DNA of 64,000 bases from Rhodomicrobium sp. Az07 (GTDB taxonomy: Bacteria > Pseudomonadota > Alphaproteobacteria > Rhizobiales > Rhodomicrobiaceae). The stretch spans positions 62,001-126,000 of the forward strand of contig NZ_JAHFZG010000009.1 of assembly GCF_018619475.1 (NCBI RefSeq), in the 5' to 3' direction. Under the pieces are notes generated by a model. That model made no database searches and was not told the origin of the DNA. It was given only the letters and a program-made list of their open reading frames with translations. Each line of letters starts with the position of its first letter. Within the stretch, counting starts at the first letter, position 1. A program made the position numbers and the translations under genes. Below are positions 9,668-19,247 of this stretch, in pieces.

Positions 9668-9903
9668 GATCGATCCTCGATGGCAAAGTGGTTTGCGGCA
9701 ACCTAATCACTACGCGGGGCAGCTTCAAGCGCGGGCGAGCTGCCCGCGACCCTTTGCGGTCGGATCGTCTTTCCACCCATGGGTAGTTTGTTCAGAAACG
9801 ACGGCTTGGCCTGCCCGGCAAGGCCGACAACTAACGGCGCGCGACATTGCCCCTTAACCAACTCCATGCGATGACGTCGTCGGCGATAAGCAAAGGGCGT
9901 GGC

Positions 9904-10710
9904 ATGATCAGACGAACCCTGGCGGCGGTTTTTCTTTCACTTTCGGTTCCGGCGGCTGAGGCGGCGCAATGCGGCGGCGATTTCCCGGGCTTCATTGCGC
10001 AGGTATCGCGCGACGCAGCGGGCGTCGGCATTTCGCGGTCCGTGGTCGACAGCGCGCTCGCAGGCGCGGGGCTCGATCGGGCGGTGCTGGCCTTCGACCG
10101 CCGCCAGCGCGCCTCCTTCAGCAACCCGAACTTCGTGGCCTTCGCCGCCAAACGCGTGCATCCGGCGAGAATCAAGCGCGGCAGGCAGATGTTGCAGCGG
10201 CATGCCGCGCTGCTGTCGCGCATCCAGCAGCGGTTCGGCGTGCCGCCGCAGCTCATTGTCGCTATCTGGGGACTGGAAACCGATTACGGCTCGGGCGACA
10301 TGGGGAAAAGGCCGGTGATCCGAACGCTCGCAACGCTCGCATGGGATTGCCGCCGCACCGAGCTGTTTCAGCGGGAACTGCTTGCGGCGCTCATGATCGT
10401 GCAGCGCGGCGATCTTCCGCTCTCGGAGTTGAAGGGCGCATACGCGGGCGAGATCGGCCAGACGCAGTTCCTGCCATCGTCATACATAGAATATGGCATC
10501 GACTTCGATGGAGACGGCCATGTCGACCTTCGCCACAGTGTGCCGGACGTGCTTGCCTCCACCGCAAACCTTCTCAAGGTCAACGGCTGGCGCGCGGGAG
10601 CGGCTTACCGCGAGGGCAGCGAGAACTTTCAGGTTTTGCGCGAATGGAACCGCGCCGAGGTTTATCGCAAGACCATCGTCTACTTCGCCGAACGGCTGGC
10701 TGGCCGATAA
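9904..10710 (+). CDS. Lytic murein transglycosylase, MltB type
   Basis: 268 residues from ATG 9904 (MIRRTLAAVFLSLSVPAAEA, signal peptide of about 20 residues); AAAGGGCG sits ahead of it, while longer frames add basic non-signal sequence. It cleaves the MurNAc-GlcNAc bond of peptidoglycan to form anhydromuropeptides in the periplasm. The SLT-type catalytic motif IWGLETDYGS (about residues 121-130) contains the expected catalytic Glu, followed by GQTQFLPSSY and the DFDGDGHVDL loop typical of the MltB fold. There is no lipobox Cys at the signal-peptide end, so it is probably soluble in the periplasm. It ends tail-to-tail with leuC. Confidence 0.92.
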   Translation: MIRRTLAAVFLSLSVPAAEAAQCGGDFPGFIAQVSRDAAGVGISRSVVDSALAGAGLDRAVLAFDRRQRASFSNPNFVAFAAKRVHPARIKRGRQMLQRHAALLSRIQQRFGVPPQLIVAIWGLETDYGSGDMGKRPVIRTLATLAWDCRRTELFQRELLAALMIVQRGDLPLSELKGAYAGEIGQTQFLPSSYIEYGIDFDGDGHVDLRHSVPDVLASTANLLKVNGWRAGAAYREGSENFQVLREWNRAEVYRKTIVYFAERLAGR

Positions 10711-10882
10711 ACCCGCTTGCGATGCGATTCAACCCGGAGCCGCGCTGTGCAGGTATATGCGGTGGCAGATCGCGGGAAGGTTTATCGCGGACCTGCCAGA
10801 CGGCCGACAAACGGATCATGAAGATCGGCCAGAATCGGACCCCGGCGTGTCGCCACGCGCGGGATCGCAATTCAGAACGCGT

Positions 10883-12289
10883 TCAGCGCTTGCCGAACTC
10901 GCGCACATCCACAAAGCGGCCCGCGACCGCCGCCGCCGCTGCCATCGCGGGCGACACGAGATGCGTGCGGCCCTTGAAGCCCTGACGGCCCTCGAAATTG
11001 CGGTTCGAGGTCGAGGCGCAGCGCTCGCCGGGGTTGAGCTTGTCGGCGTTCATGGCAAGGCACATCGAGCAGCCCGGCTCGCGCCACTCGAAGCCCGCCG
11101 CGAGGAAAACCTCGTCGAGCCCTTCGGCCTCGGCCTGCTCCTTCACGAGACCGGAGCCCGGCACGACCATGGCTTTCACCGTGTCGGCCACGCGTCGGCC
11201 TTCGACGATTGCGGCGGCTGCGCGCAGATCCTCGATGCGGCCGTTCGTACACGAACCGATGAACACGCGGTCGATGGCGATGTCCGTCATCTTCATGCCC
11301 GGCTCAAGGCCCATATAGGCGAGCGCGCGAGAGACAGCCGCCCGCTTGCCCTCATCGGCGACCTTCGCCGGGTCGGGGACGGTGCCGGTGATCGCGACGA
11401 CGTCTTCCGGGCTTGTGCCCCAGGTGAGGATGGGCGGCAGCGACGAAGCATCGAGCTTGATTTCACGGTCGAAATGCGCGCCTTCATCCGAGGGCAACGT
11501 CTCCCAGTATTTCCGCGCAAGCTCCCACGCGGCGCCCTTCGGCGAGCGGGGACGGCCCGCGATATAAGCGAATGTCTTCTCGTCCGGCGCAACGAGGCCA
11601 GCGCGCGCGCCGCCCTCGATCGACATGTTGCAGACCGTCATGCGGCCTTCCATCGACAGCGCGCGGATGGCCTCGCCCGCATATTCGATGACGTAGCCCG
11701 TACCGCCCGCCGTGCCGATCTCCCCAATGATGGCGAGGATGATGTCCTTCGCCGTCACGCCGTCCGGCAGGATGCCGTCGACCGTCACGCGCATATTCTT
11801 CGCTTTTGTCTGGATCAGCGTCTGCGTGGCGAGCACATGTTCCACCTCGGACGTGCCGATGCCGTGCGCGAGCGAGCCGAAAGCGCCATGTGTGGACGTG
11901 TGGCTGTCGCCGCAGACGATGGTCGTGCCGGGAAGCGTAAAACCCTGTTCCGGTCCGACGATGTGGACGACGCCCTGCCGCTTGTCGAGTTCGTTGTAAT
12001 ATTCGATGCCGAATTCGGCGCAGTTCTCGCCGAGCGTCTGCACTTGCAAGGCTGCTTCCGGGTCGTCGATGCCGTGGCTGCGGTCCGTCGTCGGCACGTT
12101 GTGATCGACCACGGCTAGGGTCTTCTGCGGCGCGCGAACGCGGCGCCCGGCGGTGCGAAGCCCCTCGAACGCCTGCGGGCTCGTCACCTCATGCACGAGA
12201 TGGCGGTCGATATAAAGAAGGCTGGTGCCGTCCGCTTGCGTTTCAACGACGTGGTCGTCCCAGATTTTATCGTAGAGTGTCTTTGCCAT
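10883..12289 (-). CDS. leuC: 3-isopropylmalate dehydratase large subunit
   Basis: 468 residues from ATG 12289 ([15 protein letters not shown]), matching the family length of about 466-470; the longer upstream frame is Arg-rich and unsupported. With LeuD it isomerises 2-isopropylmalate to 3-isopropylmalate in leucine synthesis. The three cysteine ligands of the [4Fe-4S] cluster are visible in the IGSCTNGR and [10 protein letters not shown] motifs. Substrate and cluster motifs HNVPTTD and [13 protein letters not shown] are intact. leuD is not adjacent within this window, so the subunit genes are apparently separated, as in many Hyphomicrobiales. Confidence 0.96.
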   Translation of the reverse strand: MAKTLYDKIWDDHVVETQADGTSLLYIDRHLVHEVTSPQAFEGLRTAGRRVRAPQKTLAVVDHNVPTTDRSHGIDDPEAALQVQTLGENCAEFGIEYYNELDKRQGVVHIVGPEQGFTLPGTTIVCGDSHTSTHGAFGSLAHGIGTSEVEHVLATQTLIQTKAKNMRVTVDGILPDGVTAKDIILAIIGEIGTAGGTGYVIEYAGEAIRALSMEGRMTVCNMSIEGGARAGLVAPDEKTFAYIAGRPRSPKGAAWELARKYWETLPSDEGAHFDREIKLDASSLPPILTWGTSPEDVVAITGTVPDPAKVADEGKRAAVSRALAYMGLEPGMKMTDIAIDRVFIGSCTNGRIEDLRAAAAIVEGRRVADTVKAMVVPGSGLVKEQAEAEGLDEVFLAAGFEWREPGCSMCLAMNADKLNPGERCASTSNRNFEGRQGFKGRTHLVSPAMAAAAAVAGRFVDVREFGKR

Positions 12290-12447
12290 GATCGGTCCGT
12301 TCCGCTCGGGCTGACGAGCGCGCTTGTTCTTGAATGGTTTTAGGAAGCGCGAACACGGAAAGCAAGGCACCCGCGCGACGATTGCGGAAAACCGTGCAGC
12401 GATTCCGCCAGACATAAGGCCTCTGACGGAGCGATGCGCCTTGTTTT

Positions 12448-12933
12448 TCAAGCGTCGACGCTCGCGCAATCAAGAGCGGACACGGCGTCAAGATCCTCGC
12501 GAAGCCTGTCAGCACGTGCCGCGCCGAGGTCCGCTTCGACAGCTGCGTGCGTCTGTTGCCAGATCGGGACCGCGCCAGCGAGGACGGATCGCCCGGCTTC
12601 GGTCAACCGCAGAAGGCGGCCGCGCCTGTCTGTCTCGTCGGGGAAAATCTCGACGTAGCCTGCGCGCTCCAGAGGCTTGAGATTGGCGGTGAGCGTTGTG
12701 CGATCCATGGCGAGAAGCGCCGCAACGTTGCCGAGGCGCGGCGCGGCCGGGCGATTCAGCGCCATCAGCAGCGAGAACTGGCCGCTCGTGATCCCCTTGT
12801 CCTTGAGCGCGACATCGAAACGCCGGGCGAGCGCACGCGCCGCGCGCTGCACATGCAGGCACAAACAGGTATCACGAACGTGAAGCGTGACTTCATACGG
12901 CACCTCATTTTCTGGCGCGGCGATGTTTGACAT
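12448..12933 (-). CDS. MarR family transcriptional regulator
   Basis: 161 residues from ATG 12933 (AGGGTG ahead). Winged helix-turn-helix at about residues 45-115: [29 protein letters not shown] is the recognition region, followed by the wing with [18 protein letters not shown], the MarR signature. An N-terminal Cys pair ([17 protein letters not shown]) is shared with a subgroup of MarR proteins that may sense oxidants or metals through Cys. It is transcribed divergently from a DUF1428 gene with only 57 bases between the starts, so it probably represses that gene and itself. No perfect palindrome stands out in the gap. Confidence 0.9.
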   Translation of the reverse strand: MSNIAAPENEVPYEVTLHVRDTCLCLHVQRAARALARRFDVALKDKGITSGQFSLLMALNRPAAPRLGNVAALLAMDRTTLTANLKPLERAGYVEIFPDETDRRGRLLRLTEAGRSVLAGAVPIWQQTHAAVEADLGAARADRLREDLDAVSALDCASVDA

Positions 12934-12990
12934 GGGCACCCTATTATGTTGAACGCGACAGCGCGGCCGAACGTCCCAGGAGGTAAACGA

Positions 12991-13341
12991 ATGACCTATG
13001 TCGAAGGTTTTCTGCTCGCTGTACCCGCGTCGAAAAAGGATGCCTACCTCGCAATGGCGGCGGCTGCGGCACCGCTCTTCAAGGAATTCGGCGCAACGCG
13101 CATGGTCGAGTGCTGGGAAGACGACATCAAGGACGGCAAGGTAACCGATTTCCGCATGGCCGTGAAAGCGGAGCCGGGCGAAGCTATCGTGTTCAGCTGG
13201 ATCGAGTATCCTTCAAAGGAGGCGCGCGACGCCGCCAATGAGCGCATGCGGACCGATCCGCGCATGAAGAACATGGGTGAGATGCCGTTCGATGGCATGC
13301 GCATGATTTTCGGCGGTTTCAGCAAGGTCTTCGACGCCTGA
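12991..13341 (+). CDS. DUF1428 family protein
   Basis: 116 residues, close to the family norm of about 117. ATG 12991 has a strong AGGAGG at the proper spacing, so the 15 extra upstream codons are dropped. Conserved signatures: MTYVEGFLLAVPA, CWEDDIKDGKVTDF, FSWIEYPSKEARDAANERM and the end motif PFDGMRMIFGGFSKVF. The family adopts a dimeric ferredoxin-like barrel; its biochemical role is unknown. The divergent MarR gene suggests that it is an inducible stress or detoxification protein, which is inference only. Confidence 0.9.
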   Translation: MTYVEGFLLAVPASKKDAYLAMAAAAAPLFKEFGATRMVECWEDDIKDGKVTDFRMAVKAEPGEAIVFSWIEYPSKEARDAANERMRTDPRMKNMGEMPFDGMRMIFGGFSKVFDA

Positions 13342-13423
13342 CTGGCGCGAGGCTGATCTAGCGCGGCCGAAGTGCATAACCTTCGGCTGCGATTTGCGGC
13401 GCAACCGGCGCAGCTTTGCCGCC

Positions 13424-14056
13424 CTACCCCGACAGCGCCACCGTCTGCCGGTGATGCTTGGGCGAGGCGATTTCCTTCGCGATGAAGTCGGCGACATCCG
13501 CGCGCGAAATGGTCATCTTGCGCGCCTTGCGGTCGGCGCTGGCGAGATAGTTGCCTGTCGCGGGGCCATTCGTCAGCCCGACGGGCTGAACCAGAACGAA
13601 GTCGTTCGGCGCGGCCTTGATCGCGGCTTCCTGCTTTTCCTTGTCGGCGAGGATCGCGCGCATGAACAGCGCGGCCGCAATGGAAAAAAGGAGCGATTTC
13701 TTGTCCCGCGTATCGCCGATGCCGAAGGCCGTCACAGCGATCAGCCGCAAGCCGGGATCGGCCGCCGCGAGGATATTGCGCGTTCCGTATTCGCAGATGT
13801 GGGGATTGATCGTGCGCTTTCTTCCCTGCGTGCTGCGGGAGTTCCCGAGGCTGATGACGCAAACGTCGTGCCCGGGCACCACGCGCGCGACATCCTCGGC
13901 GGACAGCGCGTCGCCCTTGACGATGGTGAGCGCGTTGTCGGAGGGTAATTTCGACGGATCGCGCACGAGAGCCGTCACCTGGTGCCCGTCTGCGAGAAGC
14001 TTTTCGACGGTTGCGCGGCCCGTGCCGCCCGTCGCTCCAAAGACAATGATTTTCAT
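13424..14056 (-). CDS. NAD(P)-binding reductase, atypical SDR type
   Basis: 210 residues. N-terminal dinucleotide-binding motif VFGATGGTGRATVEKLLADGH (residues 4-24), then ALVRDPSKL, the pattern of the NmrA/SDR_a5 group of NAD(P)H-binding proteins. No Tyr-x-x-x-Lys catalytic pair is evident, so it may be an oxidoreductase of the quinone or flavin reductase-like kind or a redox sensor. ATG 14056 is chosen because the Rossmann strand begins at residue 2; no strong Shine-Dalgarno is visible, so the transcript may be nearly leaderless. It is divergent from the EamA gene. Confidence 0.82.
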   Translation of the reverse strand: MKIIVFGATGGTGRATVEKLLADGHQVTALVRDPSKLPSDNALTIVKGDALSAEDVARVVPGHDVCVISLGNSRSTQGRKRTINPHICEYGTRNILAAADPGLRLIAVTAFGIGDTRDKKSLLFSIAAALFMRAILADKEKQEAAIKAAPNDFVLVQPVGLTNGPATGNYLASADRKARKMTISRADVADFIAKEIASPKHHRQTVALSG

Positions 14057-14277
14057 ACTGACGATATAGGAAGGTGGATAGCTGCGCGCCATCCCCGCGA
14101 GGCGAAGTTTGGCCGACCGTTGCAAATTCGCAATGCAGCCATGGACCGCGACGCCATCATTTGCGCGCACATTTCTGCGCTCATCCATGCTATGTTGAAT
14201 TGTCGCACCGTCGCTTTGCCGGGAAACGGCCGCGCTTCGCCTCGTCACCAACCGGAACCCCCGCGCCCCACTCCTCC

Positions 14278-15240
14278 ATGACCGATCTTCTCACAAAGCC
14301 CGCAGCGGCGGCTCGGGCTTCCGCGGCCGAGCGCCCTTCTTCCGACCGTCGCCTTGTCGGAATCGGCTTCATGCTGACGGCCGTGAGCTTCTTTGCTTTC
14401 CTCGACACGAGCGCGAAGTTTCTCGGCACCATCGAGCACATTCCTCTGGTGGAAATCATCTGGGTGCGCTTCCTGATGAACGCCGTGCTCATCGTGGTCA
14501 TGCTCGGGCCGCGCGCGGTCGTTCGCGCCGCACCGTCCCGCAAGCCCGTCCAGCAGATCCTGCGCAGCGCGCTGCTCCTCGCGACGACCGCGTTCAATTT
14601 CGCCGCGCTTCAGTATCTCCAACTCGACCAGACCTCGACGATCTACTTCCTCGCGCCGTTCTTCGTGGCCGCGCTTGCCGGTCCGCTGCTCGGCGAATGG
14701 GTGGGCTGGCGTAGGCTCGCGGCGATCTGCGTCGGCTTCACCGGCATCATCTTCGTGACGAAACCGGGCTTCGGCGGCATCCACTGGGCGGTGACGCTCG
14801 CGCTCGGCTCGGTATTCTGCCACTCGCTCTACAGCCTTTGGACGCGCTATCTCGCCCGTTTCGACGCGCCGCGAACGACGCTCGTCTACACACCGCTCGC
14901 GGGAGCCGTCCTCATGGCGCCGGTCGCGTTGTGGAACTGGCAGATGCCGCCGGATGCGCTCGCCTGGGGCGTCCTGTTGAGCCTGGGCCTTCTCGGCGGG
15001 ATGGGGCACTGGTTCCTGATCCTCGCCCATGACCGCGCGCCCGCGCCGGTGATCGCGCCCTTCACCTACATCAACCTGCTGCTCGTGACGTGCCTCGGCT
15101 ATCTCGTCTTCGGCGATGTGCCAGACATCTGGACGCTCGTCGGCGCGGCGATCATCGTTGCGTCGGGAATTTACTTGCTCTTCAGGGAGCGGGCGGCTTC
15201 AGCGTCCGCGCCCGCTTCGTCTTCCACGGTGGACGGGTAG
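14278..15240 (+). CDS. EamA/DMT superfamily transporter
   Basis: 320 residues. Ten predicted membrane helices in two EamA repeats: the first begins at about residue 30 ([20 protein letters not shown]) and the second at about 165 ([19 protein letters not shown]); the last helix ends near [11 protein letters not shown]. Drug/metabolite transporters of this type export amino acids, nucleosides or other small metabolites; the substrate cannot be read. The start is uncertain, because ATG 14278 has no clear Shine-Dalgarno and an in-frame ATG about 30 codons later (MLTAVSFF) is possible. The last 70 bases overlap the 3' end of tgt on the other strand. Confidence 0.85.
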   Translation: MTDLLTKPAAAARASAAERPSSDRRLVGIGFMLTAVSFFAFLDTSAKFLGTIEHIPLVEIIWVRFLMNAVLIVVMLGPRAVVRAAPSRKPVQQILRSALLLATTAFNFAALQYLQLDQTSTIYFLAPFFVAALAGPLLGEWVGWRRLAAICVGFTGIIFVTKPGFGGIHWAVTLALGSVFCHSLYSLWTRYLARFDAPRTTLVYTPLAGAVLMAPVALWNWQMPPDALAWGVLLSLGLLGGMGHWFLILAHDRAPAPVIAPFTYINLLLVTCLGYLVFGDVPDIWTLVGAAIIVASGIYLLFRERAASASAPASSSTVDG

Positions 15241-16346
15241 ACGGCGCGCACGCGAGCGGCGACATCGGCGAACGTGCCTTCCGCGATGGATTTGCGGATC
15301 GCGGCCATCAACTCCTGATAGAAGCCGATATTCGCCCATGACAGGATCATCGGCGCGAGATACTCGCCCGAGCGGAAGAGGTGGTGGATGTAGGCGCGGG
15401 AATAGTCGCGCGACGCGGGGCAGGTGCTCGTCTCGTCGAGCGGGCGCAAATCCTCGACATGCGCCGCGTTCTTGATGTTGAGCTTGCCCGCCCATGTGAA
15501 CGCCTGCCCGTGGCGGCCGGAACGCGTCGGCATCACGCAGTCGAACATGTCGATGCCGCGTTCGACAGCGCCCACGATATCCGACGGCGTGCCGACGCCC
15601 ATGAGGTAGCGCGGCTTGTTCGTGGGCAAAAGCGGCGTGGTGAAATCGAGCGTCTCGAACATGGCGCGCTGGCCTTCGCCGACCGCGAGTCCGCCGACCG
15701 AATAGCCGTGAAAATCCATCGACGTCAGCTTCGCCGCCGACTCCTTCCGAAGCTCGCGGAAGGTGCTGCCCTGCACGATGCCGAACAGCGCGCGCCCCGG
15801 CTGGCCATACTGCGCGAACGCCGCCAGCGAGCGCTCCGCCCAGCGCAGCGACAGCCGCATCGAGCTTTCCGCATCCTCGAACGTCGCCGGGAACGGCGTG
15901 CATTCGTCGAACTGCATCTGGATGTCGGAGCCGAGGAGGTTCTGCACCTCGATGGAGCGCTCGGGCGTCAACTCGTACATCGCGCCGTCGATATGCGAGC
16001 GGAAGGTGACGCCCTTTTCGGTGAGCTTCCGAAGCTGCGCGAGCGACATCACCTGAAAGCCGCCGGAATCGGTGAGGATCGGCCCATCCCAGCGCATGAA
16101 GCTGTGAAGGCCGCCGAGCTTGGCGATGCGCTCCGCGCCGGGGCGCAGCATCAGGTGGTAGGTGTTGCCGAGGATGATGTCGGACCCCGCCGCCTTCACA
16201 TCGTCGAGGAAGACGGCCTTCACCGACGCCGTAGTGCCGACCGGCATGAAGGCGGGCGTGCGGATCGGCCCGCGCGGTGTCGCGATTTCGCCGAGGCGCG
16301 CCGCGCCGTCCTGCGCGAGAAGCGTGTAGGAAAAGGGCTGCGTCAT
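15171..16346 (-). CDS. tgt: tRNA-guanine transglycosylase with altered zinc site
   Basis: 391 residues. Exchanges guanine-34 of tRNAs with GUN anticodons for preQ1 in queuosine synthesis. The active-site DSGGFQ (Asp93), FGIVQGS and the nucleophile region [18 protein letters not shown] are intact. The family zinc site (CxCxxC plus a His 26 residues on) reads Ser307-Thr-Cys309-Pro-Ala-Ser312 and Ala338, so three of four ligands are gone while the surrounding sequence (RDYSRAY, FYQELM) aligns without gaps. The ATG overlaps the stop of queA (ATGA), so the two genes form an operon. Its 3' end runs 70 bases into the convergent EamA gene. Confidence 0.94.
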   Translation of the reverse strand: MTQPFSYTLLAQDGAARLGEIATPRGPIRTPAFMPVGTTASVKAVFLDDVKAAGSDIILGNTYHLMLRPGAERIAKLGGLHSFMRWDGPILTDSGGFQVMSLAQLRKLTEKGVTFRSHIDGAMYELTPERSIEVQNLLGSDIQMQFDECTPFPATFEDAESSMRLSLRWAERSLAAFAQYGQPGRALFGIVQGSTFRELRKESAAKLTSMDFHGYSVGGLAVGEGQRAMFETLDFTTPLLPTNKPRYLMGVGTPSDIVGAVERGIDMFDCVMPTRSGRHGQAFTWAGKLNIKNAAHVEDLRPLDETSTCPASRDYSRAYIHHLFRSGEYLAPMILSWANIGFYQELMAAIRKSIAEGTFADVAARVRAVYPSTVEDEAGADAEAARSLKSK

Positions 16347-17437
16347 GAGCGGACCGTCGAGGGCTGCGCATCCGCGCGCGAGAGAAGGCACGCGTCGCCG
16401 TAGGAATAGAAGCGGAAGCCCGCATCGACGGCGTGGGCGTAGGCGCGCTTCATGAGCGCCGTGCCGGAGAAGGCGCAGACGAGCATGAACAGCGTCGATT
16501 TCGGCAGGTGGAAATTCGTCACGAGGAGGTCCGCGCTTCTGAAACGGTGGCCGGGCTTGATGAAGATCGTTGTAAAGCCTTTGGCGGGCTCGATAAAGCC
16601 GTCTTCGCGGGTGGCCGTCTCAAGCACGCGAAGCGAGGTCGTGCCCGCAGCGATGACGCGGCCACCGCGCTCGCGGGCCGCGCTGATGGCGCGCGCCGTC
16701 ACCTCGCCGATCTCGAACCACTCGGCGTGGATTTCATGATCCTCGACCGTCGCGGTCTTCACCGGCAGGAAAGTGCCCGCGCCCACATGGAGCGTTACGA
16801 AGGCCGTCTCGACGCCGCGCTGTGAGAGCCGCGCGAGAAGTTCCGGCGTGAAGTGAAGTCCGGCTGTCGGCGCGGCGACGGCACCCTCGTTGCGCGCGAA
16901 AACGGTCTGATAATCCGAGCGGTCGCGCTCGTCGGCGGGGCGCTGGCGGGCAATATACGGTGGAAGCGGCATCGCGCCGTGGCGTTGCATGACGGCCTCG
17001 ACGCTGTCGCCCTCCGGCGCGGCCAAGATGATTTCGCCATCGTCGGACTTGGCGACGACGATCAGCCGTGAGGCGTGTTCGCCGGTTGCTAAATGGATCG
17101 CGTCGCCGGGCCGGAGCCGTCGCGCGGGCCGCGCGAACGCTTTCCACGCACCGGACGCTTCGCGTTCGATCAGGTTCAGGGAGACATCCACGGCGGGCGC
17201 ATCCGCATCGCGCGGCGGGCGCGTGCCGGACAGTTCAGCGGAGAGAACGCGGGTGTCGTTGAACACCATGATGTCGCCGGGACGAAAAAAGGCGGGAAGG
17301 TCGCGGATCGTGGCTTCGGCGAGCGGTTCGCGCGCGGCAGGATCGACGCGCAGCAGGCGCGCAGCGTCGCGCGGGCTCGCGGGCCTAAGCGCGATGGCCG
17401 ACTTGGGGAGGTCGAAGTCGAAGTCCTTGAGGTGCAC
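16343..17437 (-). CDS. queA: S-adenosylmethionine:tRNA ribosyltransferase-isomerase
   Basis: 364 residues, standard family length. Adds the epoxycyclopentane unit from the ribosyl part of S-adenosylmethionine to preQ1-tRNA, giving epoxyqueuosine. N-terminus [24 protein letters not shown] and conserved blocks [45 protein letters not shown] and [19 protein letters not shown] are all present. It acts just after Tgt in the pathway and is translationally coupled to it by an ATGA overlap. Confidence 0.96.
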   Translation of the reverse strand: MHLKDFDFDLPKSAIALRPASPRDAARLLRVDPAAREPLAEATIRDLPAFFRPGDIMVFNDTRVLSAELSGTRPPRDADAPAVDVSLNLIEREASGAWKAFARPARRLRPGDAIHLATGEHASRLIVVAKSDDGEIILAAPEGDSVEAVMQRHGAMPLPPYIARQRPADERDRSDYQTVFARNEGAVAAPTAGLHFTPELLARLSQRGVETAFVTLHVGAGTFLPVKTATVEDHEIHAEWFEIGEVTARAISAARERGGRVIAAGTTSLRVLETATREDGFIEPAKGFTTIFIKPGHRFRSADLLVTNFHLPKSTLFMLVCAFSGTALMKRAYAHAVDAGFRFYSYGDACLLSRADAQPSTVRS

Positions 17438-17559
17438 GATGCGTTCGCGGATGAAGCGGCGGCCAATGGAGTCGGCAGCCCTGAAAACAAAAGATGAGCG
17501 CCCGCGTCCTTCCGGACACTGGCGCTCGGTCTGAAAAACGGGTCGGTTCGCTTTCGGTC

Positions 17560-18024
17560 TTACGCCGCCTTTTCAACGCGGGCGGTCACGATCTTGTCGG
17601 GGTTATGCACCGGCTCGCCCCGCTCGATCTTGTCGACGTTCTCCATGCCCTCGATCACCTTGCCCCACACGGTATATTTGCCGTCGAGGAACGACGCATC
17701 GTCGAAGCAGATGAAGAACTGGCTGTCCGCGCTATCGGGATGGTTCGCGCGCGCCATCGAGACGACGCCACGCTCATGGCTTTCCCGGCTGAATTCGGCC
17801 TTGAGGTTCTTGCCCGAACCGCCACGCCCGGTTCCCGTGGGATCGCCCGTCTGCGCCATGAACCCGTCGATGACGCGATGGAAAACAACGCCGTCGTAAA
17901 ACTTCTGGTCGGCAAGTTCCTTGATGCGCGCGACATGGTTCGGCGCAAGATCGGGGCGAAGCTCAATCACCACACGCCCCTTGGTTGTTTCCAGAACCAG
18001 ATTTTCTTTATCGGAAGATGTCAT
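17560..18024 (-). CDS. Cytoplasmic peptidyl-prolyl cis-trans isomerase (cyclophilin)
   Basis: 154 residues from ATG 18024 (AGGAAAG ahead; the TTG two codons earlier is less likely). Cyclophilin fold with the active-site FHRVIDGFMAQTGDP, the SQFFICF core and DGKYTVWGKVIEGM. It has no signal peptide, in contrast to its neighbour upstream, so this is the cytoplasmic member of a tandem cyclophilin pair. It speeds proline isomerisation in folding proteins. It lies between the secreted paralogue and queA on the same strand. Confidence 0.93.
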   Translation of the reverse strand: MTSSDKENLVLETTKGRVVIELRPDLAPNHVARIKELADQKFYDGVVFHRVIDGFMAQTGDPTGTGRGGSGKNLKAEFSRESHERGVVSMARANHPDSADSQFFICFDDASFLDGKYTVWGKVIEGMENVDKIERGEPVHNPDKIVTARVEKAA

Positions 18025-18111
18025 GTTCAAGCTCTTTCCTTGCGCCGCCTCGACTGGATCTACGCCAACCTGAGGTTCGGCACCATTATTATCTCATCAG
18101 GAATGTGGTGA

Positions 18112-18663
18112 TCAGCGGGCGTCCGACGCAAGCTGCATCTTGATGATCTTGTCCGGATTGAACACGCGGCCGTCGCCGCCTGCTCCCTTCTTGATCCGGT
18201 CGACAAACTTCATGCCCTCTGTCACGCGACCCCAGACGGTGTATTGCCCGTTGAGATGCGGTGCGTCCTCAAGACAGATGAAAAACTGGCTGTTCGCGGA
18301 ATTGGGATTGCCCGTGCGCGCCGCACCGATGGCGCCACGCTTGAACGGCGTGGAATTGAACTCGGCCGGAAGGTCGGGATATTTCGAACCGCCCGTCCCG
18401 TCGCCTTTCGGATCGCCCGTCTGCGCCATGAAACCCGTGATCACGCGATGGAACGGCAGGCCGTTGTAGAAGCCCTCGCGGACGAGCTTCTTGACGCGCT
18501 CGACATGCTTCGGCGCGACATTGGGCAAAAGCTCGATGACCACGCGGCCATCCTTCAGGTCGAGGTAAAGTGTGTTGTCGGGGCTTGCCGCACGAGCCGA
18601 CGGAGCGGCAAGGCCGAGCGTGGCGGCGGCAAGCAGCGTAACGAATATCAGGGAACGGAACAT
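18112..18663 (-). CDS. Exported peptidyl-prolyl cis-trans isomerase (cyclophilin)
   Basis: 183 residues. Signal peptide MFRSLIFVTLLAAATLGLAAPSARA (residues 1-25), then a cyclophilin domain with FHRVITGFMAQTGDP, NSQFFICLEDAPHLNGQYTVWGRV. It should fold envelope proteins in the periplasm. It is about half identical by eye to the cytoplasmic cyclophilin just downstream, so the pair probably arose by tandem duplication with gain or loss of the export signal. It sits 42 bases after coaD. Confidence 0.93.
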   Translation of the reverse strand: MFRSLIFVTLLAAATLGLAAPSARAASPDNTLYLDLKDGRVVIELLPNVAPKHVERVKKLVREGFYNGLPFHRVITGFMAQTGDPKGDGTGGSKYPDLPAEFNSTPFKRGAIGAARTGNPNSANSQFFICLEDAPHLNGQYTVWGRVTEGMKFVDRIKKGAGGDGRVFNPDKIIKMQLASDAR

Positions 18664-18705
18664 GGAAACCCTTTGCTTATCGATTTCGAGTGCGATTTCG
18701 AGCGC

Positions 18706-19230
18706 CTAGCGCGGCATAGGGGCCGCATTGGGGCCGCTGGCGGTTCTGCCCGTTTTTGCAGCGATCCGCTTGAGCACGGCGGGGGAAACGAAGGACGAAA
18801 CATCGCCGCCGAGCTGCGCGATCTGGCGAACGAGCGTGGCCGTGATATGCGCCGAGCCGGGCGTTGCGACAAGGAAGACCGTGTCTATGTCCGGCGCCAT
18901 GGCCCGGTTCATGCCGAAAAGCTGCGTCTCGTAGCCGAGGTCCGCCGCATCGCGCACGCCCCGCAGCATGAACGCCGCGCCGTGGGCGCGAGCGGCGTCG
19001 ACAGTCAACCCATCGAAGAACACGACCGCGCCGCGCTCGCCTGCGCCGAGGCTCGAAAGCTCATCGCGCAACATATCCGCGCGCTCCTCGACCGTGAAAA
19101 GCGGCGCTTTCGACGGATGCACGCCGACACCGACAACCAGCCGGTCGAACAGCGCCAGACCACGCGCCATGATGTCCCGGTGACCCAGCGTCGGCGGATC
19201 GAAGCTGCCAGCGTAGAAACCGCAATTCAT
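18706..19230 (-). CDS. coaD: Phosphopantetheine adenylyltransferase
   Basis: 174 residues. Penultimate step of coenzyme A synthesis: joins 4'-phosphopantetheine and ATP to make dephospho-CoA. The nucleotidyltransferase motif GSFDPPTLGHRDI (residues 8-20) and the C-terminal ITATLVRQIAQLGGDVSSFVSP (family ISSTxVR) are present; LRGVRDAADLGYETQ is the usual substrate block. It is directly downstream of gyrA (17 bases), which is a common arrangement in Hyphomicrobiales. Confidence 0.95.
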   Translation of the reverse strand: MNCGFYAGSFDPPTLGHRDIMARGLALFDRLVVGVGVHPSKAPLFTVEERADMLRDELSSLGAGERGAVVFFDGLTVDAARAHGAAFMLRGVRDAADLGYETQLFGMNRAMAPDIDTVFLVATPGSAHITATLVRQIAQLGGDVSSFVSPAVLKRIAAKTGRTASGPNAAPMPR

Positions 19231-19247
19231 GCGGCGTTACCCCGCGA

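Noticed and set aside
12927-12932. TTGACA as a -35 element in the MarR/DUF1428 gap
   Set aside because: No -10 hexamer at 16-18 bases; it also lies within the first codons of the MarR gene.
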